A stretch of DNA of 64,000 bases from Adenophora triphylla var. japonica (GCA_022495995.1 JAFEMH010001237.1:434001-498000); one strand, 5' to 3'; positions 1 to 10,794 are shown, counted from the stretch's first letter. The notes: generated by a model from the letters alone, not told the origin. Translations and numbers: made by a program.

Positions 1-59
1 ATTTTACAAAAAAATATTTTTCGAAAAACGTTTTCCGAAAAAAAATTTCGTAAAAACAA

Positions 60-560
60 ACGAACCTAAGTGAAAACAAGTAAAGGACCGTCAATGGGAA
101 AATGATATCTTTAGATTCATCTTTGATTTTATTAGATAGTTAATCATATAGAAGTTATCAAAAGATATACAAAAAAACTGAATAAGGAAAAGTAAGAGAA
201 ATAACTAATGGGAGTAGGTATTTGTTAGTGTAAAAAATAAAATAAGAGATAAAATAAGTGAAAAAAATAATAAATTGATTAATAAAATGAATATAAAAGT
301 AAAACAGCAAATAAAATGACTGAGAGTAATAGTGTAAAAACCTTATCAAACCTCTTCTCCCATTTATTTTCCAACAAAGCGTACTTAAGAAAATAAAAGC
401 CATCAACACTCGCTCTCCGTAAGCACTCATCGGTGAGAGATTTCATACCTTAGGCTTTAAAATCATCTCCCATATTTGGATAAAAAAACATAAACATCCC
501 ATGTTTGTATAAAAAACATAAACAACTTAAGATTACCCACATTGGTGACCTTCCACCTTG
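60..560. repeat. Copy A of a dispersed low-copy repeat
   Basis: This noncoding stretch is present again, diverged, in two places. Positions 60-230 match 31203-31308 plus 31575-31647, and positions 340-500 match 2725-2771 plus 3058-3165. The shared text includes the stretch about preceding and following gccatcaacactcgctctcc. Copy A lacks the MITEs that interrupt the other copies, so it serves as an empty-site reference. There is no coding evidence. It could be a very old transposon or a small segmental duplication; I do not recognise the family. Confidence 0.6.
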
Positions 561-2340
561 GGTTGTAGAATAGGATAAGAAAAAAAAAAGTGAAAGTCAT
601 GAAAAATCAGCAATCTGGGCGGCCAGCCAACCCCAAGTTGGCCCAAGTTGGGTCACCAAAATGTGTACACATGTCACCCAATAATTGGGTGGCATGTATT
701 TATATAAATATACTAGTACATGCCCGTGTCCAAGGCCACGTAATTTTTTTTTAATTTTTTTTTTAAATTTTTTTTTTAAATTAAAAAAAAATTTTAAGGA
801 TAAAATGGAAAAGGGACAAATGTATGAGGGCAAAATGGGAAATTCCCCCTTGGAACTGTTCATAGAACTGTTCAAGGGGAGTTCCCATTTATACTATAGA
901 TATTTAAAACTAGTATATTTTATATAATTTTATAATTTATTTTTTATTTGATTTTATCTATTTTATTTTCATTTTGTTGTCAAGTAAATTATGAATTTAT
1001 AATTGTATGGATAATTATTTTTAATAATTATACGGGTAATTTTAGAAATATTATTACTAATACATTATTTTAAAAAATAAAATAATAAGTATTTTAGGTA
1101 AGTTGGAGTAAAGAGAAATAAATATTTTATTAAAAGGTTGGGTTGAGTTGGGTTTGGGTCACTGATGGGAGTATATATTATATAAGATTGAGAGTTGTGT
1201 AAGTGAGAGAAATTAATATTTTATTTGAGGTTGAATTGAGTTGGGTCACTGATGGGGATAATCTAACTCCAATGATAGTCCTAGCACTAAGGGTATCTAA
1301 ATCAAATTTTGATACCCATAAACACTATTTGCATAGGTATCAAAAAAACATATCCAACAATGTGTATAAAAAAATTAGGTAATAAATTAGTTTCTTTTAA
1401 GTTAATAACTTTATTAATATTTTTTATATGATAAATAATTTTGAAATATAATAATTATTTTAATTTGTTATTTTTTATCAAAAATTAAAATTTTATAAAT
1501 AATTTTGAAATATAATAATTATTTTAATTAATTATTTTTTAATAAAAGTTAAAATTTTATAAATAATTATATAAAAATTGAAATAAATTTAAATCAAAAA
1601 TTAAATCACTATCTCCTGCAAAATTTTTAATATCTCACTAATAATTTTCGTAGGCCCCGCATTATTTAATAGGGTATTAATTGTTTTTTTAAATATTTAT
1701 TTATTTGCCATATGTCACATTCTTATTTGTCAATTGATTTATGGATAGGATTTTATGATAAAAAGTCCATCATTTTTCACGGATCAAGACAAAAAAAAAA
1801 TAAAAATTGGTCAAAAGAAATTAAAACTTGTCAAAAGAAATTAAAGTAGTCAACAAAGAAGTGAAGGCTAAAGAGAAATGGACGGTTGGAGATTGAATTA
1901 AGTGGGTGGGTGGGGCTTTTGATTGTGATAAATGTTAGATTGGAAGGCTGCAGACATTGTCCCTCCAATATCCCCTCCCATTTTCAGCCAAACACCAATT
2001 CGTGCGCAAATTTCCTAAGCAAAGCCTTAAATATGGTATTTTGATAAGTACTTAATCAAATTTTGATACTTAACATCTTACCTATTGGAAATGCAAGAAT
2101 TTCAAAATGAATATCAAAATTAGATTTTAGGACTACCATTAAAGTTGTCCTAACAACAACGAAGGACATAAAATCTCCACCAGTAATATTGACACATCCA
2201 TAAGGACAACATATTTTCAAATCATTACCGGGAAGGTTATTCATATAACAACGTACTTTGCTGAAACTGTTGTGTTGAAAACACAAGTTACAAAAAGAAT
2301 TATTATGAGAAAAATATTTCCGGTGTAGTGATTCATGGTA
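561..2340. other. AT-rich noncoding stretch
   Basis: No convincing gene is visible. The stretch holds long A/T runs (for example 745-795), a degenerate duplication around 1112-1178 and 1200-1258 (shared text ttgggtcactgatggg), and a 64-bp tandem duplication listed separately. Short open frames here are low-complexity and have no family resemblance. Confidence 0.5.
1433..1560. repeat. 64-bp tandem duplication
   Basis: Two adjacent copies (1433-1496 and 1497-1560) both start aaataattttgaaatataat and end aaaattttat, with a few substitutions between them. It is AT-rich and noncoding. A third partial copy starts at 1561. Confidence 0.8.
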
Positions 2341-2408
2341 AAGAGGAAGAGTTAATGAGTTTCTTCTCTCTCCCTTACTTTGTATAACAACCAGGCCTAT
2401 ATAATATA

Positions 2409-2668
2409 CTCCATCCGTAGACTTTTAGTTTTTCACGGGAATTAAGGAGGAAGTATTATATTGAAAGTGTTGTGAGTGTGAAAATAAAATAGGAGAGAAA
2501 ATGAGTGAAGAAAATAGTAAATTATAATGGTGATGTGAGTATTAAAATAATGTAGGAGAGAAAATGAGTGGAGGGAATAGTAAAGATTTTTTTCCATTTT
2601 AGAAAAATATATATTATTGTGGGACGCTCAAAAAGAAAAGTTTATATATTATCATGGGACGGAGGAAG
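2409..2668. mobile_element. MITE, CTCCCTCCGTCCC family (diverged)
   Basis: The left end reads CTCCATCCGTAG and the right end GGGACGGAGGAAG, forming diverged terminal inverted repeats of the family seen throughout the window. TA flanks both sides. The matching place in copy C (about 32160) has no insertion. The interior carries the family body with the phrase gagtggagggaatagtaaag. It is nonautonomous and has no ORF. Confidence 0.7.
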
Positions 2669-2771
2669 TACATAACAAAAGTACATGATGGAAAAGAAAA
2701 GAATAGAAATTTTTGCATAACAAAACTTTTTCTCCCATGTATTTCCTGACAACGCCGTACTTTAGGAAATA

Positions 2772-3048
2772 CTCCCTCCGACCCGTAATACTTGACACAG
2801 TTACTGTTCCGCACGGGAATTAAGGAAAAAGTAAAAAGGTTGATGTGTTGTGAGTGTAGATAGTTAAGTAGGAGAGAGAATGAGTGGAGAGAATAGTAAA
2901 TTATAATGGTGTTGTGAGTATTAAAATAATGTAGGAGAGAGAATGAGTGGAGGGAATAGTAAAGATTCTTTGTCATTTTAGGAAGTGTGACTTATCAGTG
3001 GGACGCCCAAAATGGAAAAGTGTGTCAAGTATTGTGGGACGGAGGGAG
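2772..3048. mobile_element. MITE, CTCCCTCCGTCCC family, 277 bp, intact ends
   Basis: Terminal inverted repeats of about 27 bp pair CTCCCTCCGACCCGTAATAC with the complement of its right end GTATTGTGGGACGGAGGGAG. It is flanked by a perfect 9-bp direct repeat TAGGAAATA (2763-2771 and 3049-3057). Copy A carries a single version of this site (TAAGAAAATA near 390), which supports a true target duplication. A 9-bp duplication is typical of Mutator-like elements, whereas other copies here show only TA, as expected of Stowaway. Confidence 0.85.
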
Positions 3049-3234
3049 TAGGAAATAGAAGCCATCAACACTCGCTCTCCATAAGAACTTATCGGTGCGA
3101 GATTTCAACCCTTTGGCTTTACAATTATCTCCCATTTTTGGATAAAAAACATCAACAACTCTGTATCTCATATTCCACCAAAATTTGCACGTAACTACTT
3201 TTTTTTCAAAAGGAAATCCTATAACAATGTAGGA

Positions 3235-3417
3235 CATTTTTTAATACTTCTTTATTCATGTGACTCACTTGTCATACTCACAACAACTAATTACTTACTA
3301 TTCAATTCTCTACCCCACTTTCTCTCTCCTACCACTCACAACTCCTACTTTAATAACATTATTCCTTATTTTTCGCACAAAACAGTAAATGGGTAACCTT
3401 TTATGGGACGGAAGGAG
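3235..3417. mobile_element. MITE fragment, left end missing
   Basis: The right part of a CTCCCTCCGTCCC-family element: the body phrase atacttctttattcatg is shared with copies at 11571 and 18815, and it ends in GGGACGGAAGGAG followed by TA. The left terminal repeat is not found. Confidence 0.6.
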
Positions 3418-3449
3418 TATTTTTTATCTTTAAACAAAGAAGCACGATT

Positions 3450-3594
3450 TTTTTTTTTTAACTCCCACCAAATGGGAGGGGTTTTTTTGCCCACTATTAA
3501 ATTAATATACCTAGTTTCATTATGCCAGGGTTCGAACACGAGACCTCCCGAAGAAAGTCGTAGGCTCTTACCAACTGAACCGATGCTCCTTGGT
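3450..3594 (-). mobile_element. tRNA-derived SINE with perfect target duplication
   Basis: Read on the minus strand, it begins at 3594 with a tRNA-like head. An A-box-like stretch (ggttcagttggtaagagcc) is followed by a B box GTTCGAACC about 45 bases later. A unique body follows, and it ends in an A tail (the T run at 3448-3460 on the plus strand). It is flanked by a perfect 12-bp duplication AGAAGCACGATT (3438-3449 and 3595-3606). The length of about 145 bp, pol III promoter boxes, tail and target duplication together define a full-length plant SINE mobilised by a LINE. The perfect duplication implies a fairly young insertion. Confidence 0.9.
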
Positions 3595-3606
3595 AGAAGC
3601 ACGATT

Positions 3607-4155
3607 CTGACTTGAATGATCATCCATTATGACTACTCTTTCTAAATCACACTCGATGTAATCGAGTGTAGGCTATGAAGCAAATTGAAATATTTAATAG
3701 ATGGACACTCGGACGAGAGCACAGTGTAGCGGTGTTAGTCCTAGTGTGATTATATCAAGGGTTGTACAAACAGATTTGCAGCGAAATAAATAGTTAAACA
3801 AGAATTGAAACTCAAAATTTTAAACACTTATCTAAAGCAACATGTTGTAGAGGCCTGGCAGATGGGATGGAATGAGTTGGGTTGGGTTGGATTGAGGCAG
3901 GTCATGGGTTCAGATGGATCATGAGTTCAGATGGGTCAAACCTATTACAGCCAATTCAGTTTTCGGGCCATATTTCTTGGGTCGGGTCGGGTCAACCCGA
4001 TAGGTCAACAATTTTTTTTATTTTTTATTTTGTTGCAGGTCAATTTTTTTTTCTTAGCCCTATAAACATTCATAATAGAAATATAATTTAAATTACAAAA
4101 ATATCTTTAACCTCTCCAACATTCATTTAAATTACAAAAATTATTGAAACACAAG
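3607..4155. other. Noncoding flank with GGGTC-rich stretch
   Basis: No gene was seen. Positions 3860-4010 contain repeated gggtcgggtc and gggttgggttgg motifs, which resemble the subterminal regions of hAT-type miniature elements, but I could not define ends or a duplication. The last five bases before the next LTR are ACAAG (4151-4155). Confidence 0.4.
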
Positions 4156-5109
4156 TGTAAGTACCCAAATTCGGATCGTCAAAATCTGTCAGAAAGTTAA
4201 TCGAAATTCGTTAACTGGCCCGCTCCAGGTTAACCGGAACTCGTTAAACTCCCCGTTGCCAAGCCAACGAGACGTCCCGGGACTGCCCCGAGCATCCCAA
4301 CGTCGAAACGTACTCAACACACGTCATCGCACGTAAAAGTACGGCTTTTCCTGAAAAACGCACTTTTCGGCACTTTTCGGGGGCGTTTCGGACATTTTCC
4401 GGACTGTTATTTTAAAAATGGACAAAATCGGGACCCGGGAACGAACTCCCACAAAGCCTGGTGACTCATGGGACACGTGGCTTGCATGCCACAGCTCCCT
4501 AGTCACTCTTCAATCAATTTCAGAGTGAAAAGACAAAAATACCCCTGGTTTGCAGACTCAGTCCGGCCGGACTCATTTGCAGATTCTCAGAAATTTCCAA
4601 CAAGTCCCTCCAATTTCCAAAATACCACAAAACCCCCTCAATTTCAGGTTAAGTCCGTCCGAACTCTTCATGAAATTACCCCTATAAATACCAAGGCTGT
4701 CAAAGCCATTTAGAACAACAAAATTTCACTCCATTTTCACCTCACCCCACGGCCTAAACTGGTTCTCCCTCTTTTCGAGCCCGGTTTTACCTCGTTTTGC
4801 GTGAAAACCTCGTATTTCGATCAAATACAACCACCGCCACCTCGAAACACCGTTCCAAACACACTTTTGTATCCCGTATACGCCCCCCTAGCCAAAGGAG
4901 ACGACCCTAGCCATAGGTAGCTCCCTCTATCTTTGAAACTCTCATTTCGTCTCAGTTTACGCGCCAGTCGCTACAACTATTTCGGACGACGTTATTGAAA
5001 TGTAGACGCCTCCGTCTAACGGGGTCCGATACGTTTTAGCCCCTAGATCCTCTTCTCTTCCCGTAAGAGAAGTAATCTCGGGTTAAAACGGCGTTCCGAC
5101 CCCGTTCCG

Positions 5110-5375
5110 TTTACTTTTATGTCATTTACAACTCCGGATCGTTTGATCCGTCGATCGTCATTTAAATTTCTGTCATTTACAATTCCGGACCGTTGATTCG
5201 TCGAACGTCCTTTACATTTCATGCAACTTTACCATTCCGAGTCGTTTGGCTCGTCGATCGTACTTTATCATTCCGAGTCGTTTGGCTCGTCGATCGTCAT
5301 TTACAACTCCGGATCGTTTGATTCCGTCGATACCACATTTAAATACTGTCATTTACAAGTCCGACCCGTTTGGAT
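5110..5375 (+). repeat. Short-period repeats inside LTR1
   Basis: A degenerate array of units carrying catttacaactccggatcg and gtttg.tccgtcgatcgt, about 35-50 bp each and six or so copies. The inverted LTR at 52620-52870 has a related array. Confidence 0.7.
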
Positions 5376-5432
5376 CTTGATAGTATTTACCTTTTCAAAG
5401 TCCGAGTCGCAACCCGATTCGTTGATCGCTAA

Positions 5433-5740
5433 ATCATTTAATACGTTTTTCCCGTAAAATCGTTAACAATGTAATGCCCGGTTCAAAACCGGAGTTCGAC
5501 CTTCGAACTCTCTTTCAAAAAGCGCGAAATGACGTTCGGCATCCAAACGCTCATCTTCAAACTTAAAAGCAAACTTTTGACGTTCAAAATCATTTAATAC
5601 ATTTTTCCCGTAAAATCGTTAACAATGTAATGCCCGGTTCAAAACCGGAGTTCGACCTTCGAACTCTCTTTCAAAAGCGCGAAATGACGTTTGGCATCCA
5701 AACGCTCATCTTCAACTCAAAATCCAACGTTTGACATTCA
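5433..5740 (+). repeat. 156-bp tandem duplication inside LTR1
   Basis: Two copies, 5433-5588 and 5589-5740, each beginning atcatttaatac and carrying aatgcccggttcaaaaccgg. They are nearly identical, so this is a recent duplication inside the LTR. The related LTR at 51806-53836 has one intact copy and one diverged copy of this text. Confidence 0.8.
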
Positions 5741-6305
5741 AACGCTCTTTTCTTAAAAGTCAACATTTGACACTTAAGATAAACAGTTAAAATCAGCATT
5801 CGTGCCACTTTTCCTAAACACTTCCAAAATCGACGTTTGTCATTCAAACGCTCGCATTTTCAAACAGGTCACCTAATCAACGTTTGACATTCAAACCAAG
5901 ATTAAGCTTGTCATTCAAGCCCCCATTTCAAAATGCAAACACACACACACACGATTTCGAGAAAGGTCGAAAGACTCGTCATACGAGGCATTTCGGGTGA
6001 TCTCGTAATACTCTTTTCGAAACGTAACATGACCTCCGAACCTAACAATCTCTGGTACCAAATAGCTTTTTACTCGTTTTTGCTACCAATAAAAATGACC
6101 CCCTGTTTTCAAAGCATTTTCCAAAGTTTTTGCTACCAATAAAAACGACACCATTTTCACTAAAGCCGTTTCTCAACGTTTGGGCTCAAAATACAAAAAC
6201 CGCGTGGCGACTCCTCATTCCTTCCCGAGAAGCGAGGTCTCAGACACCAACACCCCGCGAAAGACAACCGCTTTTCGCTCGCGCGAAAATCCGGGTAATT
6301 TCAGT

Positions 6306-6323
6306 TGGCGACTCCGCTGGGGA
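6306..6323 (+). promoter_or_regulatory. Primer binding site, tRNA-Arg
   Basis: TGGCGACTCCGCTGGGGA lies two bases after the LTR end. It is complementary to the 3' end of plant tRNA-Arg (acceptor ...CCCCAGCGGAGTCG plus CCA). This primer is characteristic of Ogre-type Ty3 elements. Confidence 0.85.
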
Positions 6324-6451
6324 TTGAGATACTTTTTTCAAAACTACCGTTGTTTTCAAAAAAGCCTTCCGTGGGTCAAACTTTCGTTTACCCTTCCTCG
6401 TTTTCGTGTGCGTGTGTGTAACGAATGTGTTCCCGATTTTTGAAAATCAAA

Positions 6452-8276
6452 CGGACTCGCCACGCCATTTTTGTTTTAAGGGCCAAAACTTTGAAAAATG
6501 CCCGAGATTAGAGATTTGGGTTCGGAGGTCACGTTACACGCCGGGAAGAACATTAGTGTTCACCCGGAATGCCTCGTAAAACGAGTCTTCCAAGCTTAAA
6601 AACCATTTGTGTGTGTGTGTGTTTTGGCCAAAATAAGTTGAAACTGAAAAGTAAAAATTGGGAACTCTTTATTAGACTTTGAACAAGTCCCATGATTTTT
6701 GGTATGATTTTTGGGTTGATTTTTGGTACTCAAAAGATTTTTTGAAGTTGAAAAACATTTCTGCCAGAATGAAAAAGGCAGTGGACACTTTATTTTAAAA
6801 TGGGTTTAAGGGCTTAAAAATCTCAGAATCTGGGGAAAGTCCGAGAATGAAATTTGTTCAAAACACCTTAAATAAGGTTTATGTAAAAGAACTTTCCCAT
6901 TTGGAGGTGATTTGGTGGACCAAAACCTTCTGGAAGTCTCAGATATGAAATCTGGACTTCCAGAGACTGAGGAACTGACTTTTAAAACAAAATTTGAAAA
7001 AGGGAGTTATACTCACGAAAAAAATAAAGTAAAAATATGTCTGGAAAGCTCTGAATGTTGGCTACAACACCAAATTCCAAGTTTTAGTATGTCCAAAAAA
7101 TTAGACCATGGACAGAGGTCTTAGAGAAAGGCTACTGGACAGCAACTTTCTCATGAAGAAAAACATGATTTTAAAAGGGGTTTGGCATCCATGCTTGTCC
7201 CCATTTCCTTAGGCTTTGATTAGTAGTCACTAGACATTTTAGTGGTGATCTACTATATCAAGCCATCCTTAGGGTATATTAGGACTTAAGCATTTCATTT
7301 GCTTGGGAAGGGGAATTTTATCCTTTGAAAATGAAGATTTGATGTATGAAAATTATTTTTAGGGTTTTGAAAACATGTTTGCAAGTAAGTAAAAATACTT
7401 TGAAAGTAATGTTGATCCTTGTAGAGGATCATCCATGGAGATGAACTTCCATGGTGATCCTCTTGGATCTAGGGCAAGAAGATGAACAAACTACATTTTG
7501 GAGTTTGAAAATGCATGCATGGATGAGAGAAATTTAGGGTGAGGAGAAGGAGGTTATACCTATCTTCTTTGTGTTTTGTGTTTGAATGGATTCAAGGCTT
7601 GAATGTGTTTAGAGTTTGAAAGTGTTTAGGGTTTGAAAGTTTTTAGGGTTTGAATGTGTTTAGGGCTTGTGATTAGAGTTGGTCAAAGAGAAAACAAGTA
7701 GATAACAATGAAGTCCTCTATGTTTTCTCTCTAATCCTCCTCCTAAGGGGTGATTTGAGCTTGGGTTAGTGTATGTATGAGAATGATTTGAAAGTATTTT
7801 GAGTGAGTGGGATTTGGGAAAGATTGAAGAGAAAATGGTGGCAATTCAAGTGAATTCCCACTGTTTTCTCCCTATTTTTCGCCAAGGTGCAGTTGCAAAA
7901 TGTGTTGTTCCTCTTTTATTTCTGTGACTGAAGGCCTCAATTTATAGGCACTCTGAAATTACATATGTGTCCGCGCGGATGGGTTTGTCAGCGTGCACTG
8001 TTCATTAAATGCAGCTCCAGGCTTTGGACAGGAAGAATATTTTTTTTTAAATTCAAATTAGGCAGCCAGTTTTTGTTCCAGCAGCTTCTATTTTTGGTTT
8101 TTTGACCTTTCTTTTGCTTTTTTGATTCTTTTCCTTGGTTTATCTTAAAATGGCAATCCCTAATCTACCCTTGCTTGGTTAGAAATGTTAGGAATTGTTA
8201 GAAATGTTAGAAATGTTAAAACTTTCGTTAATTTTCTAACGAAAATACTAAAACAACTCAAATTGGAGCACTTACA
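6452..8276 (-). repeat. Tat/Ogre-like LTR in reverse orientation (LTR2)
   Basis: On the minus strand it starts at 8276 with TGTAAGTGCTCC and runs down to about 6452, where its end is lost at a junction with the leader of LTR1 (6324-6451). Homology to LTR1 is visible near the CA microsatellite and the sentence cgtgacctccgaaccc (minus strand near 6520-6540). The family is a subtype of LTR1. Positions 7037-8276 are matched in inverted orientation by 8328-9390. Confidence 0.7.
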
Positions 8277-8327
8277 GTAGCCCCTCGGCTACGGTGCTTT
8301 CGAAGGAAGCGGGGTCGTCGATAAGAG
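8277..8327 (-). promoter_or_regulatory. Polypurine-tract spacer between head-to-head LTRs
   Basis: On the minus strand this 51-bp spacer reads as the purine-rich tract CGAGGGGCTACTG just before the LTR2 start. The same layout (agcccctc...cgaagga.g.ggggtcgt) is found next to the LTR start at 53837-53890. It is therefore the 3' end of an element interior, including the polypurine tract, caught between two LTRs. Confidence 0.7.
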
Positions 8328-9390
8328 TGTAAGTGCTCCAATTTGAGCTTGTTAGTATTTTCGTTAGAAAATTAACGAAAGTTATAACATTTCTAACAAT
8401 TTCTAACATTCCTAACATTTCTAACAAAGCAAGGGCAAAGTGGGCATTGTTATTTAAGGATAAACCAAGGAAAGGAATCAAAAAAGCAAAAGAAATAAGA
8501 AAAACCAAAAATAGAAATGGCTGGAACAAAAACTGACTGTTTAATTTGAATTTTCAAAAGATTATTCCTTGTGTCCAAAGCCTGAAGCAGCATTTAATGA
8601 ACAGTGCACGCTGTCAACCCTATCCGCGCGGACATCTTTGACATTTTCGGAGGGCTATAAATTGAGCCCTCCAGTCTCAAAAAAAGAAAAGAAGAACACA
8701 ATTCACAGCTGCACCTAGGGGAAAATACTTGAGAAAATAGTGAGAATTCCCTTGAATTGTCACTCTTTTCTCTTGATTATCTTCCCAAATCTCACTCACT
8801 CACTCTCAAATTCAAAGCTTCAAACACAAAACACAAGGGAAGATAGGTATAACCTCCCTCTTCCTACCCTAAATCTCTCATCCATGCATGCATTTTCAAG
8901 CTACAAAATGTAGTTCATTCATCTTCTTGTCTTAGATCCAAGAAGATCACCATGGAAGTTCATCTCCATGGATGATCTTCTACAAGGATCAACATTATTT
9001 CCAAAGTGTTCTTACTTTCTTGCAAAGAAAACACATTTTCAAAACCCTAAAACTCATTTTCATACATCAAATCTCATTTTCAAAGGATAAAATTCCCCTT
9101 CCCAAGCAAATGAAGTGCTTAGTCCTAATGTACCCCAAGGATGGTTTGATATAGTTGATTCACCACTAAAATGTCAAGTGATCACTAATCAAAACCTAGG
9201 GAAATGGGGACAAGCATGGATGCCAAACCCCCTTTAAAATCATGTTTTTCTTTCTTGAGAAGTTGCTGTCCAGTAGCAATTTTCTAAGATCCCAGTCCAT
9301 GGTCTAATTTTTTGGACACAGATAAACTTGGAATTTGGTGTTGACTACAAAACACTTTTTGTAGCCAACATCCAGAGCTTTCCAGACATG
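8328..9390 (+). repeat. Tat/Ogre-like LTR, truncated (LTR3)
   Basis: It starts TGTAAGTGCTCCAATTTGAG and is the near mirror image of LTR2; for example tccatgcatgcattttcaa here matches the complement near 7510. It stops at about 9390, exactly where hAT-transposase homology begins, so its 3' half is missing. LTR2 and LTR3 form an inverted repeat with arms over 1 kb and a 51-bp loop. Confidence 0.75.
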
Positions 9391-10195
9391 TAATTCCTAT
9401 ATAGCTATGAGTTTGCCAATGGTCACTCCATATATCGGCACATATTGACAATTTTTGGGATAAATCTTTAAACGTATTAATTAAAGTTAATTTCCCTTGT
9501 AGATATTGGGCTTTAGTATCACGAGTACTTGTATTTTTATTAATTTCTTTAGCCGTGGGATTTAAACAAAGTTGTGCCATATTAGACCATAATCTATCAT
9601 TAGTAAAATTAAAGGCTAATCCTTTAGCAGCAGTATATTTTGCAATTTCTCTTCTATACGTTGCATTATCAAATTTAAATAATTGCGAAGACGTACCTTG
9701 TTGTGAGGATCCCGTAAATCCTTGTAGTTGTGTTTGATCTTGGTCATCTCCAACTTGGTCGGGGTGCCTTGACGTCAAGTGTCTTTTAAATGTCCCATAA
9801 CCACCTCCATGGGTAAACTTAAATTTTTGTTTGCAATGGTTACAAGAAACGGTGTATTGGTTGATACCTTCAATAGGCACTTTTGAAAAGTGCACGGTCA
9901 TGATGTCCGACCTTCCCGTGGTTCGACCTCCTCGGCCTCGACCTCGGATTTAAGTTTGACCACCCCCTCGCACTTCAGTTTGGGTTTGAGTGGTTTGAGT
10001 GTTACTCCCTTCGGTATGACCATGATCACCCATTGAAAATGTTGCATCAACTTCATCATCGCTCAAATTAAGCGTTTCTTGTGGTAGTGGTTTTACATTA
10101 AGATTTTCCCAAATGGAATCATCTTGGGGGGAAAATGGATGCGTAGTTGATACACTCTTTCCCTTATCGCCACGGCCTCCACGAGATGAAGACAT
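9391..10195 (-). pseudogene. hAT transposase with BED zinc finger, truncated
   Basis: The N-terminal 80 residues are polar. An in-frame TAA near 9952 breaks the frame; translation continues in the same frame into a BED zinc finger with the pattern CNHC then HLTSRH (C-x2-C ... H-x4-H). After it comes the beginning of the hAT helical region (FKFDNATYRREIAKY and the WSDHWQTHSYIGIT motif). The catalytic RNase H-like core and C-terminal hATC dimerisation domain are absent because the frame runs into LTR3-derived sequence. Full-length relatives are about 600-700 residues; about 270 remain. It is non-functional. Confidence 0.85.
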
Positions 10196-10786
10196 TTTTT
10201 TGGTGAAAAGATGAAATTATGTGAAAAAAATGAAATTATGAAGACTTTGAGTTTGAGACTTTGCAAGTTTGAGATAATATAGAGTTTAATTGAGAGAGAG
10301 ATTTGAGAGATTGAGATGAGAGAGAGATTTGAGAGATTGAGAGAGGAGAGAATGAGAGATTGAGAGAATGAGTAGTGAAAAAAATGAAGGGAGGGGGAGG
10401 GTATTTATAGGTTTGAGAGAAAAAGAAAAAAAACGTTTTAGGGATCAAAATTAAAAAAAAAAACCGTTTTAGGGACCAAAACGGTTAAGAAAATATTTTT
10501 TTTTACATTTTGGTCACTAAATAGTCAAAATGACCGTTATCTAACGGTCATTAAACAGGGACCGTCGGATCAAGAAATGGACGCACCAGATCAACTAGCC
10601 ATTGGCGGTTCACCGGCGGTTCCGGTTCCGGTTCGTGAACCGGCGGTTCACCGTTTTTGAATTAACGAACCTTAACCGGACCGGGAAACCGCCGGTTCAC
10701 GGTTCAGCCGGTCCGATTTTCCTCCGATTTTGAGCCGGTTCGGTTCCGATTCGGCCCGCCGGTTCGAACCAGGTTGGGCATCTCTA
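9391..10786 (-). mobile_element. hAT transposon, 5' half
   Basis: The terminal inverted repeat is at 10786 (minus-strand TAGAGATGCCCAACC), followed by a subterminal block of repeated ggttc/accgg motifs (10600-10780), as in hAT elements. A transposase gene starts at 10195. The element is cut at 9391, where LTR3 is fused. The second terminus and a target duplication are therefore not available. A 590-bp leader separates the terminus from the transposase ATG. Confidence 0.8.
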
Positions 10787-10794
10787 CCAGAAAC

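Larger units (their letters stand above)
2341..3170. repeat. Copy B of the dispersed repeat, split by two MITEs
   Basis: Flanking sequence matches copy A (340-500) and copy C (32108-32200). Two miniature elements interrupt it at 2409-2668 and 2772-3048. With the MITEs removed, the order of blocks agrees with the other copies. No coding potential was seen. Confidence 0.6.
4156..6303 (+). repeat. LTR of a Tat/Ogre-like Ty3 retrotransposon (LTR1)
   Basis: It starts TGTAAGTACCCAAATTCGG and ends GGGTAATTTCA, and is immediately followed by a tRNA-Arg primer binding site, so it is a 5' LTR of about 2.15 kb. The LTR at 51806-53836 on the opposite strand is the same family with the same start and end. 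Long LTRs and a tRNA-Arg primer are typical of the Tat/Ogre lineage. Internal short-period repeats are listed separately. No internal coding region follows it; only about 130 bp of leader remains before an inverted LTR. Confidence 0.85.

Noticed and set aside
597..927. Small proteins encoded in the AT-rich left end
   Set aside because: Low-complexity frames on both strands over poly-A/T runs, with no start context or family similarity.
3520..3600. tRNA gene on the minus strand
   Set aside because: The A and B boxes are present but the cloverleaf is not, and an A tail plus 12-bp target duplication identify a SINE.
8272..8536. Overlapping frames of 85 and 67 codons around 8.4 kb
   Set aside because: They fall inside mirrored LTR sequence, and one is the antisense shadow of the other.
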